A stretch of DNA of 12,841 nucleotides, taken from assembly GCA_937885235.1 (NCBI GenBank), contig CAKZZK010000100.1, forward strand, positions 1 through 12,841, in the 5' to 3' direction. This document shows positions 1 through 7,193 of this stretch, in pieces. The stretch's first letter is position 1. Every line of letters begins with the position of its first letter. The notes under the pieces are model-generated. The model had not been told where the DNA came from. It saw only the letters and a program-made list of their open reading frames with translations, and did not search any database. Origin of the DNA: an uncultured Treponema sp. (lineage in GTDB: Bacteria; Spirochaetota; Spirochaetia; Treponematales; Treponemataceae). Position numbers and translations under genes: made by a program.

Positions 1-156
1 CTGTTTTATATCAATACGGGGCATTTTCTTATGCCGGCATACATTTCGTAACACCTCCCCCAATCATTTGTGAGAATTTGCCGTTTCCAAGCTTTTTTGT
101 TATATTACTCACCGAATCTAACATTTTATACTATTATATAAGAGGATTTCGTAAAA
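1..156 (+). promoter_or_regulatory. htpG upstream region with promoter candidate and ribosome binding site
   Basis: No convincing gene is visible here. A TATACT box at 127-132 would place a transcription start near 139, just ahead of the purine-rich ribosome binding site AGAGGA at 141-146, ten bases before the htpG ATG. No good -35 box sits at the right distance, so the promoter call is weak. The ribosome binding site is clear and decides the htpG start. I looked for a CIRCE operator (HrcA site), which often controls chaperone genes, and found none. On the minus strand a GAGGTG stretch near 53-58 precedes possible short reading frames that run off the left edge; these are too short to judge. 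Confidence 0.5.
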
Positions 157-2127
157 ATGGCGACGTATCAGTTTCAGACGGAAGTGAACCAGCTTCTTAA
201 ACTTATTATCCATTCCATGTATTCAAACAAGGACATCTTCCTGCGCGAGATTGTCTCCAACGCCTCGGACGCACTGGACAAGCTCAAGTATCTCACTGTG
301 TCAGATGACAAGTACAAAGGCATTGTTTTTGAGCCGCGCATCGACATCAGCTTTAACGAGGACAAAAAGGTCCTCACCGTGCAGGATAACGGCATCGGCA
401 TGGATGACAAGGACTTGACGGACAACCTCGGCACCATAGCCCGTTCAGGCACCAAGGCATTCATCGAGCAGCTTTCTGCAAGCGGCACGAACAATTCCGA
501 CCTCATCGGACAGTTCGGCGTGGGCTTCTACAGCGCGTTTATGGCAGCAAGCCGTATTGACGTCTACACCCGCAAGGCAGGGGGCGATGGCAAGGTCTGG
601 CACTGGAAGTCCGACGGCACCAATGCCTACGACATTGAAGCGCTTGCCGATGATGACCCGTGCTACAAAGACTACGGTTTTGACGATGCGGCAAAGACTG
701 GTTCCGCCATCGAAATGCACCTGAACGATGACAGCAAGGACTATGCAAGCCGCTGGAAGATTGACGACCTTATCAAGAAATACTCCAATCACATCGCTTT
801 CCCCATCTACCTGCATTACACGCAGACCAAGTACAACAAAGACGGCAAGGCTGAGGGCAGCGAGAACAAGGTTGACCAGATCAACAGTGCAAGCGCACTC
901 TGGCGCAAGAGCAAGAGCGAGCTTAAAAAAGAAGACTACAACGAATTCTACAAGACCTTCTCCCATGACGGCACGGATCCGCTCATGCACATACATACCC
1001 ATGCAGAGGGAACGCAGGAATACACCACGCTCTTCTATGTGCCGCAGGTGGCTCCCTTTGATATGTATCAGGCGGATTACAAGAGCGGCGTAAAGCTCTA
1101 CGTCAAGCGCGTGTTCATCACCGATGATGACCGCGAGCTTTTGCCCAGCTACCTGCGCTTTGTGCGCGGCGTAATTGACAGCGAAGATTTGCCGCTCAAT
1201 GTGAGCCGCGAAATCCTGCAGCAGAACCGTATTCTGGAAACAATCAAGACCCAGTCCGTCAAGAAGCTGCTTGGCGAGTTCAAGAAGATGGGGGAGGAAG
1301 CTGACAAGGCGCGCAAGAGCGAAAATCCCAGCGATGATGAGAAGGCAGCCATCGAAAAATGGAACAAATTCGTCAAATCCTACAACCGTCCGCTCAAAGA
1401 GGGCTTGTATTCCGACTACGCTAACCGCGACGAGATTGCGGAAATCGTGCGCTTCAAGAGCACTGATGCGAGCGGCACAGGGGACGAAAACTGGACCAGC
1501 TTTGCGGACTACGTGCAGCGTATGCAGAGCGGTCAGAAGGCCATCTACTATATCACCGGTACGGACGAAAAGAACCTGCGCGAGTCTCCGCTCCTTGAGG
1601 CCTACCAGAAGAAGGGCTTTGAGGTGCTCATCATGGCAGACGACATTGACGACATCGTTATCCCCGGCTACAACAAGTACAAGGATTTTGAGCTCAAAGC
1701 GGTGAACCGCGCCGGCAGCGATGAAGAGCTTGGCATTGACAAGAAGGAAGCCGAAAAGAAGGAAAAGGAATTTAAGCCCGTCCAGGAGAAAATCAAGAAG
1801 GCTCTCGGCGAGCGTGTAAAGGACGTGGTGCTTTCCAAGCGCCTTTCCGACAGCCCCAGCTGCATCGTTATAGACGAAAACGATCCGTCCTTGCAGATGG
1901 AACGCATGATGAAGGCAATGGGACAGGGCGGCCAGTCTATGGTCAAACCCATTCTGGAAATCAACGCCGACCACAAGCTTGTCAAGAAGCTCGAAGGTCC
2001 CGTGACCGATGAATACGTGTCACAGGTAAGCGAGGTACTGCTAGACCAAGCCCTCCTCGTAGGCGGTGCTGAACTCAAAGACCCCGCACAGTTCGTCAAA
2101 GCGATGAACGCACTGCTGGCAAATTAA
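157..2127 (+). CDS. htpG: Hsp90-family molecular chaperone HtpG
   Basis: This is the bacterial cytosolic Hsp90, an ATP-dependent homodimeric chaperone that remodels client proteins, often with DnaK. The 656-residue product has the full family layout and is slightly longer than the E. coli protein (624 residues). The N-terminal GHKL ATPase domain shows the catalytic glutamate and nucleotide-binding asparagine in EIVSNASDAL (E31, N35), the DNGIGM motif at 77-82, GTIARSG at 92-98 and the glycine-rich lid GQFGVGFYSAF at 118-128. A charged middle domain holds the client/ATP region, including the conserved SREILQQNRIL stretch, and the C-terminal third is the dimerisation domain. The ATG at 157 is preceded by AGAGGA at ten bases and begins with the family-typical YQFQTEVNQLL. 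A strong terminator follows at once, so it is probably transcribed alone. Confidence 0.98.
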   Translation: MATYQFQTEVNQLLKLIIHSMYSNKDIFLREIVSNASDALDKLKYLTVSDDKYKGIVFEPRIDISFNEDKKVLTVQDNGIGMDDKDLTDNLGTIARSGTKAFIEQLSASGTNNSDLIGQFGVGFYSAFMAASRIDVYTRKAGGDGKVWHWKSDGTNAYDIEALADDDPCYKDYGFDDAAKTGSAIEMHLNDDSKDYASRWKIDDLIKKYSNHIAFPIYLHYTQTKYNKDGKAEGSENKVDQINSASALWRKSKSELKKEDYNEFYKTFSHDGTDPLMHIHTHAEGTQEYTTLFYVPQVAPFDMYQADYKSGVKLYVKRVFITDDDRELLPSYLRFVRGVIDSEDLPLNVSREILQQNRILETIKTQSVKKLLGEFKKMGEEADKARKSENPSDDEKAAIEKWNKFVKSYNRPLKEGLYSDYANRDEIAEIVRFKSTDASGTGDENWTSFADYVQRMQSGQKAIYYITGTDEKNLRESPLLEAYQKKGFEVLIMADDIDDIVIPGYNKYKDFELKAVNRAGSDEELGIDKKEAEKKEKEFKPVQEKIKKALGERVKDVVLSKRLSDSPSCIVIDENDPSLQMERMMKAMGQGGQSMVKPILEINADHKLVKKLEGPVTDEYVSQVSEVLLDQALLVGGAELKDPAQFVKAMNALLAN

Positions 2128-2133
2128 AATAAT

Positions 2134-2170
2134 AAAAGCCCCCGTGGTCTTGTCCGCGGGGGCTTTTTTT
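2134..2170 (+). terminator. Rho-independent terminator of htpG
   Basis: AAAAGCCCCCG at 2134-2144 pairs perfectly with CGGGGGCTTTT further on, the stem is extended by a T-G wobble and GG/CC, and a six-base loop closes it. The stem runs into seven T residues at 2164-2170. It begins seven bases after the htpG stop. The flanking A and T runs would also let it act on the opposite strand. The loop holds a probable -35 box for the next gene. Confidence 0.95.
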
Positions 2171-2184
2171 CGTATAATAGCGGC
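2150..2184 (+). promoter_or_regulatory. Probable sigma-70 type promoter of the DUF4954 gene, leaderless
   Basis: A perfect -10 hexamer TATAAT lies at 2173-2178. Exactly 17 bases upstream, at 2150-2155, is TTGTCC, matching four of six -35 consensus positions. Counting the last T of the -10 as -7 puts +1 at 2185, which is the A of the start codon. No Shine-Dalgarno sequence is present between the -10 box and the ATG. The -35 box overlaps the loop and descending arm of the htpG terminator. This is read from sequence only and has not been measured. Confidence 0.65.
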
Positions 2185-4407
2185 ATGTCCACATTGACCT
2201 TACTTTCAGAAAAAAATAAGGCGGAAGTTCTGCCGTTGCCGGAGGGGAAGAGGCGCCTTAGCCGGCAGGAAATCTACATCCTGATACAGAACAGGAACAT
2301 TTCTTCTGATGCCGACTGGCAGAATGTCTTCGTCAGCAAGGAACCGGGGGAATTCAACGCCGCGCAAATCATACAGAGCGAGTTTTCTGGTACCGTCATT
2401 CTGGGAGCAATCCGTCCCGCAACATTGAAATACCATGACCTAGAATTGCCCACAGGCGTGTACCGCTCCGTGCTGCACAACGTGACGGTGGGCGATGACT
2501 GCGTTATCAACAATGTAAGCTATCTGGACAACTACCGCCTCGGCAACCGCGTCATGCTCTTCAATATCCAAGAGATGAGCTGCACCTGCCATTCAAAATT
2601 CGGTGAAGGCATACTGAAAGAGGGCGAACCGGAAGCAAACCGCATCTGGATTGGCGTGGGCAACGAAAACGGCAACCGTTCCGTGCTCGCCTTTACCGAT
2701 ATGATTCCCGCAGACGCCTACCTGTGGTCCCGCTACCGTGAAGACAAACTGCTCATGCAGCGCTTTGTGGAGCTGACAGAGGCAGACAATGACGGAAAAA
2801 ACAATACCTTTGGCATTGTGGAAGATGATGCCGTCATCAAGAACTGCACGCTTCTGAAAGATGCAAAAATCGGCAGCTTTGCCTACATCAAGGGTGCATT
2901 CAAGCTCAAGAACATCACCGTGCTGTCCTCCGAGCAGGAGCCAAGCCAGATTGGCGAAGGGGTGGAGCTGGTGAACGGCATCATGGGCTACGGAAGCCGT
3001 GTCTTTTATCAAGCGGTGGCGGTACGCTTCGTCATCGGACGCAACTGCCAGCTAAAGTACGGCGCACGCCTCTTGAACTCCATTCTGGGGGACAATTCTA
3101 CCGTCTCCTGCTGCGAGTTGTTGAACAATCTGATTTTCCCTTTCCACGAGCAGCATCACAACTCGTCTTTTCTGATTGCCGCCACTATCATGGGGCAGAG
3201 CAACATCGCTTCCGCTGCAACCATAGGCTCAAACCACAATTCCCGTTCCCCCGATGGCGAGATGATTGCGGGCAGGGGCTTCTGGCCAGGGTTGTGCTCT
3301 GATTTCAAGTACGATTCCCGCTTTGCTTCCTTCGTGCTCGTGGCAAAGGGCAGCTACCAGTACGAGCTGAACATAGGCTATCCCTTTTCCCTTGTGACCG
3401 AGGGGGCGGAGGGCGAAGGCATACACATCATTCCCGCCTACTGGTTTATGTACAATATGTTTGCCATCGTGCGGAACAAGTTCAAATTTGCCGACCGTGA
3501 CAAGCGGATAACAAAAGTACAGCACATAGAGACAAATCCCCTCGCCCCTGACACCATGCAGGAGGTGCTTGCCGCAGTCTCCCGACTCATCGAGCTTACC
3601 GGACGTTATTTAAAGCTGCCCAGTGCTGCCTGCGACAGCGCCACCGTGCAGAATCCCCGTCCAGATTTTCTCGAGCAGAGCCGCGACAGAGCAATCCATG
3701 CCCACGGAGAGGATGAGCTGCACCAGATAGCGAAGGATTACCTCCATCAAAACGGAGACGCGCAGTTTCTGCTCACCGATGACCGCTGCCAGAAAAAGCA
3801 CGGAGCCGTCATCTACCACCCCGCTCAGGCATACCGTGAATACCGCCGTATACTGAAGTATTTCGCTGTGGAGACGCTCATGCAGTGGACGCTGGAAAAC
3901 CAAACCGACGAGCTCTGCAAGGAGCACATCGAGCAGATTGGCAAGGTGCCGCTGTATACAAAGTGGATCAATGCCGGCGGGCAAATCATTCCCGAAGACA
4001 AGGTATTCGAGCTTTTTACCGAGATAAAAATTGGACAGATAAAAAACTGGCAGCAGGTGCATGACTTCTACAACAAGTGCCAGTCAAATTATGTGGACTA
4101 CGTTGCCCGCTATGCGCTGTATATTCTGGAATGGCTTTATGACCTGCCCTACGCTTCTTTTTCAAAAGCGGTGTACGAGGACATCTCAAAGGATGTGGCA
4201 TACGTGTCGCTGAATATGCTTGATTCTTCTATTGTATCGCGCGAGAAAGACTACACGGACTTCTTCCGCTCCATCACTTTCCGCAGCAAGGAAGAGCGGG
4301 AAGCCGTGCTCGGAGCGCTCGAGGATAACTCTTTCCTCAAGCAGCTCCGCGCAGCCACGGACGAGTTTAACTCCATACTCGAAAAACTCTTCCGCAAATT
4401 ACGCTAA
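2185..4407 (+). CDS. DUF4954 family protein, left-handed beta-helix (hexapeptide-repeat) fold
   Basis: The 740-residue product resembles the DUF4954 family of Bacteroidetes and spirochaetes, whose function I do not know. The core from about residue 100 to 350 is rich in short beta-helix turns (for example GDDCVINN, IGEGVELVNG, LGDNSTVSC), the architecture of acyl- and nucleotidyl-transferases of the hexapeptide class. A highly conserved segment follows near 347-369, IGSNHNSRSPDGEM then GRGFWPG. The last 270 residues look mostly helical and highly charged. There is no signal peptide or membrane segment, so it should be cytoplasmic. By fold it may be a sugar-modifying transferase or scaffold, but this is inference. 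The ATG at 2185 has no ribosome binding site; family similarity starts only around residue 24 (LSRQEIY), so a later start cannot be fully excluded. Its stop codon interlocks with that of the convergent gene. Confidence 0.85.
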   Translation: MSTLTLLSEKNKAEVLPLPEGKRRLSRQEIYILIQNRNISSDADWQNVFVSKEPGEFNAAQIIQSEFSGTVILGAIRPATLKYHDLELPTGVYRSVLHNVTVGDDCVINNVSYLDNYRLGNRVMLFNIQEMSCTCHSKFGEGILKEGEPEANRIWIGVGNENGNRSVLAFTDMIPADAYLWSRYREDKLLMQRFVELTEADNDGKNNTFGIVEDDAVIKNCTLLKDAKIGSFAYIKGAFKLKNITVLSSEQEPSQIGEGVELVNGIMGYGSRVFYQAVAVRFVIGRNCQLKYGARLLNSILGDNSTVSCCELLNNLIFPFHEQHHNSSFLIAATIMGQSNIASAATIGSNHNSRSPDGEMIAGRGFWPGLCSDFKYDSRFASFVLVAKGSYQYELNIGYPFSLVTEGAEGEGIHIIPAYWFMYNMFAIVRNKFKFADRDKRITKVQHIETNPLAPDTMQEVLAAVSRLIELTGRYLKLPSAACDSATVQNPRPDFLEQSRDRAIHAHGEDELHQIAKDYLHQNGDAQFLLTDDRCQKKHGAVIYHPAQAYREYRRILKYFAVETLMQWTLENQTDELCKEHIEQIGKVPLYTKWINAGGQIIPEDKVFELFTEIKIGQIKNWQQVHDFYNKCQSNYVDYVARYALYILEWLYDLPYASFSKAVYEDISKDVAYVSLNMLDSSIVSREKDYTDFFRSITFRSKEEREAVLGALEDNSFLKQLRAATDEFNSILEKLFRKLR

Positions 4408-6926
4408 CGGGGCTCAAACCTTATCGCTTCGTCCGCCGAAATGGGCTTGCTGAAATAGTAGCCCTGTATGGTGTTAGCACCAAAGTCACGCAGGCTGTTG
4501 AACTGCCATTCCTCTTCCACGCCCTCTATGATCATCTCTTTGTCAAGGTCGTGCACCAGCTGGATGATGTCGTGGATGAATGCGCTCTTGCTGCCGTTCT
4601 TCAAGTAGGCATCAACCAAGGATTTATCCAGCTTGATGATGTCCACAGGGATATAGGTGAGGTAGCCGAGCGAAGAGTATCCCGTACCAAAGTCGTCCAT
4701 CAACAAGCGTATGCCCATCTCCTTGAACTGGGTGAAAAGCTTGTCTCCAAGAGCACTCTTTTCGAGGAAGAGGCTCTCAGTGATTTCAATCTCCAGATAG
4801 TGCGCGGGAATGTCATAGCGTTCAAGCAATCCCTTCATAAAGTCTATGTAGCCGTGGTCGTTCAGCTGATTGCTTGAAAAGTTGACGGAAACAGGATGCA
4901 GCTTGTGCCCCGCATCGCGCCACGCCGCAAGCTGCTTGATGACAAGCTCCGTAGTAATCCTGCCTATGCGCCAAATCCAGCCGTTATGCTCCGCAATCGG
5001 AATGAACTGGCTGGGGAAGACGGACTTATCCTTCATGCGCACAAGCGCTTCAAAGCCGCTCACCTCTTTGGTCTGGGCGTTCACCTGCGGCTGATAGAGC
5101 ATATAGAAGCCGTCGTTCTCAAAAGCATCCAGAAGCTTTGCCTTGATGCGGTTTTCCTCGCGGACTTTTTCCTTCATCTCATCACCATAGAGAGACATAC
5201 CGTTGTGGCCCCTGTCTTTCGCCTCGTACATGGCGGCTTCGGCATTGATGATGTGCTGTTCGGGCAATGTAAGTCCGTCTGAATTGGAGATGCCCATGCT
5301 GGCGGTAATGGCAATCGCTTCGTCCCCCAGCGGAATGGGAGCACGGATGCTGTCCATGATCTCCTTGACGATTTTGTGATCCCGCGTCAGGCACTTGTTC
5401 GGGATGACCAGAAGGAATTCATCGCCACCGTAGCGGGCAATCTGCCAGCCATCGTCCCTGCCCATGCTTTTGAGCAGGGCGACAATGTACTGCAGGATGC
5501 TGTCTGCCACCTGATGACCATAGCTTTCGTTCAGTTCTTTAAAGCCGTCAATGTCAATCACCACGACGGAGTAGACATCCTCCGCCGTAAGGGTGTTGTG
5601 CATATATTCGGTGATAGCCCGACGGTTCATGATGTCGAGCACCTCGTCATACTCTGCCTGATAGCGCAACAGCTCTTGGGATTCCGAAAGCTGGTCATGC
5701 GAAGCGCGGAGCTCTTCGTGAGATGTCCTCAGCTCCGCGGCAACAAGGCGCATATTTGCCGAACCGAGGTTTGCCGCAATCACCATTGACAGCAGGGCAA
5801 GCACTATCAGAATAGCTATGGGGAGCATACGCCCATAGTAACGCATAAAACTGTAGCCCTGATTGTAGAGGAAGGTGTTTGACGGCAGCAAGGAGGCATC
5901 TATGCCGTATTTCTGCACGAGGCGGTTGTCAAAGGCACAACGGCTCGGTGTCTGCAAGTTAAGCGGAATTTCAGCGATATTCTGTCCGGCGAGCACCTTT
6001 GCAACCGTGTTTCCCGCCATCACGCACTGGTCTTCAAAATCCATATAGATACCGCCAAGCACCCCCATCCTTTCACCGCCCACATAGTTGCGGAAGATGG
6101 GCACATGCGTGTGCTGCACCACTGTGTTTGTCCGCGCATACATCGAATAGAGCCTGCCGCTGTTATCAGTATAGCAGGTCATATAAAAGAGAAGGGCATC
6201 AGAAGGGATGTTTTCGAGCGCAAGGATGAGTTCAGCCTGCGTCATAAGCGAGCTGTCTATGTCTATGAGCGTGTATTGCGGATGCTCCGCTATGTAGTCT
6301 GCAAAAACCTGCGTATCCGCAATGCCCGCCGCAGAGTTATCATGCAGGGCGACAAGCTTTGTCACCGCAGGGAAGAGCCGAGTCGCAAGCCCGATGGTCT
6401 GCAACAGGTATGTGTTCTCGTAGAAGCCTGTGATATACGGATTGCGCGCGGCTTCCTGCGCAAGGTCAATGTCGTTTATGGCAAAGAAAACCATGGGAAG
6501 CCCCGCAAAGAGCTCGTCCTGATAGTCCAAGGCAAATTGAAGCGCATTGTCATCGCCGAGAAGCACCGCCTCATAATCCGTGCGGTTCTCCAGACGGGCT
6601 TTTAAGAAATCATGGAAGACAAGCACATCATTCTTTGTATTATAATTCTTGGCATCCATGTAGACGACATCGTATTCAATGCCCTTGGGGTACAAACTCT
6701 TTTCCAGTCCCCGCACCTGTGATGCATAGGTAAAGTAGAGAGGGTTATGGGAACAGATAAACAGCACCCGATGCGTCACTTCTATGGGAACCTGCTCTTT
6801 TACCACCTCCTTGTTTGAAATGGAAGTGACATAACGTATCAGCAGGAATCCGGCCACCAGCAAGCTGACGACACTTAAAAGCATCGCACAATCACGAAAT
6901 GCGCGAAGCAGCCTTTTATTATCCAT
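4404..6926 (-). CDS. Membrane sensor with ABC-type substrate-binding domain, GGDEF and EAL domains
   Basis: This 840-residue protein should control cyclic di-GMP in response to an extracytoplasmic signal. Residues 15-34 form a first membrane helix, about 50-340 resemble the ABC substrate-binding fold (PF04392-like, starting with HRVLFICSHNP), and 368-386 form a second membrane helix. A heptad-like helix (about 395-425) leads to a GGDEF domain with DIDGFKELN at 458-466 and an intact GGDEF at 500-504. No RxxD inhibitory site lies before it. The EAL domain has EAL at 626-628, the VNFS asparagine (N682), LEIEITE, DDFGTGYS from 744, the lysine in IKLDKS, EGVEE from 801 and QGYYFSKP from 821, so all expected metal and catalytic residues appear present. 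Both synthesis and hydrolysis of c-di-GMP are therefore possible. The ATG has no ribosome binding site and lies directly after a -10 box. Confidence 0.93.
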   Translation of the reverse strand: MDNKRLLRAFRDCAMLLSVVSLLVAGFLLIRYVTSISNKEVVKEQVPIEVTHRVLFICSHNPLYFTYASQVRGLEKSLYPKGIEYDVVYMDAKNYNTKNDVLVFHDFLKARLENRTDYEAVLLGDDNALQFALDYQDELFAGLPMVFFAINDIDLAQEAARNPYITGFYENTYLLQTIGLATRLFPAVTKLVALHDNSAAGIADTQVFADYIAEHPQYTLIDIDSSLMTQAELILALENIPSDALLFYMTCYTDNSGRLYSMYARTNTVVQHTHVPIFRNYVGGERMGVLGGIYMDFEDQCVMAGNTVAKVLAGQNIAEIPLNLQTPSRCAFDNRLVQKYGIDASLLPSNTFLYNQGYSFMRYYGRMLPIAILIVLALLSMVIAANLGSANMRLVAAELRTSHEELRASHDQLSESQELLRYQAEYDEVLDIMNRRAITEYMHNTLTAEDVYSVVVIDIDGFKELNESYGHQVADSILQYIVALLKSMGRDDGWQIARYGGDEFLLVIPNKCLTRDHKIVKEIMDSIRAPIPLGDEAIAITASMGISNSDGLTLPEQHIINAEAAMYEAKDRGHNGMSLYGDEMKEKVREENRIKAKLLDAFENDGFYMLYQPQVNAQTKEVSGFEALVRMKDKSVFPSQFIPIAEHNGWIWRIGRITTELVIKQLAAWRDAGHKLHPVSVNFSSNQLNDHGYIDFMKGLLERYDIPAHYLEIEITESLFLEKSALGDKLFTQFKEMGIRLLMDDFGTGYSSLGYLTYIPVDIIKLDKSLVDAYLKNGSKSAFIHDIIQLVHDLDKEMIIEGVEEEWQFNSLRDFGANTIQGYYFSKPISADEAIRFEPR

Positions 6927-6962
6927 AGTATAAGTATATCACAGCTTTTCAGTGTTTAGCAA
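6927..6962 (-). promoter_or_regulatory. Leaderless promoter of the GGDEF-EAL gene with duplicated -10 hexamer
   Basis: Reading the minus strand, TTGCTA at 6962-6957 is followed after 18 bases by TATACT at 6938-6933, then immediately by a second TATACT at 6932-6927 and the ATG at 6926. Using the first hexamer as -10 puts +1 on the A of the ATG. Using the second would start transcription inside the gene and could lower translation of the full product. No Shine-Dalgarno motif is present. The -35 box lies within the tail of the neighbouring broken HAD gene. Confidence 0.6.
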
Positions 6963-7163
6963 GGGAGAAAACGCATTCGGATAAATCGGGCAACGCCATC
7001 ATTTTCATTCGTGTCGCAGACATATTGCAATTCCCGCTATATAGCACCAATCCGCCCCCGTTTGCGATGATGACGTCTAGCTTTTTGTATAGTCGGACAC
7101 CGACCTGTCATTGTGGAAAAGCGTTCCATCCAAGTCAGTGAGTATCAGCGATATGTTTTCCAT
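6949..7163 (-). pseudogene. Remnant of a Cof-type HAD phosphatase
   Basis: An ATG at 7163 with the ribosome binding site AAGGAG (7178-7173 on this strand, nine bases away) opens a 28-codon frame reading MENISLILTDLDGTLFHNDR and ending with TAG at 7079-7077. TDLDGTL is HAD motif I, with the two catalytic aspartates, and the sequence around it is typical of Cof/YidA-type sugar-phosphate phosphatases. Just past the stop, a shifted frame reads DVIIANGGGLVLYSGN, like the 'NGA' segment that normally sits some tens of residues further into these proteins, and ends at TGA 6951-6949. So the gene has a frameshift and has lost both the part between these motifs and most of its 3' end. It follows ygiQ by 30 bases and was probably its operon partner. 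A 28-residue peptide may still be translated. Confidence 0.8.
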
Positions 7164-7193
7164 AAAATATAGCTCCTTTTTCTTGCTGCTGTT

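Noticed and set aside
1..60. Possible divergent minus-strand gene entering from the left edge (frame with M-P-R-I-D-I-K-Q)
   Set aside because: Only 8 to 18 codons are visible, and the GAGGTG element fits a different, quickly closed frame. Too little to call.
1..156. CIRCE heat-shock operator upstream of htpG
   Set aside because: No TTAGCACTC / GAGTGCTAA pair is present.
445..1974. Minus-strand open frame of 509 codons opposite htpG
   Set aside because: It is fully antisense to a certain gene, is rich in leucine and valine as expected from the mirrored codons, shows no domain and has no ribosome binding site.
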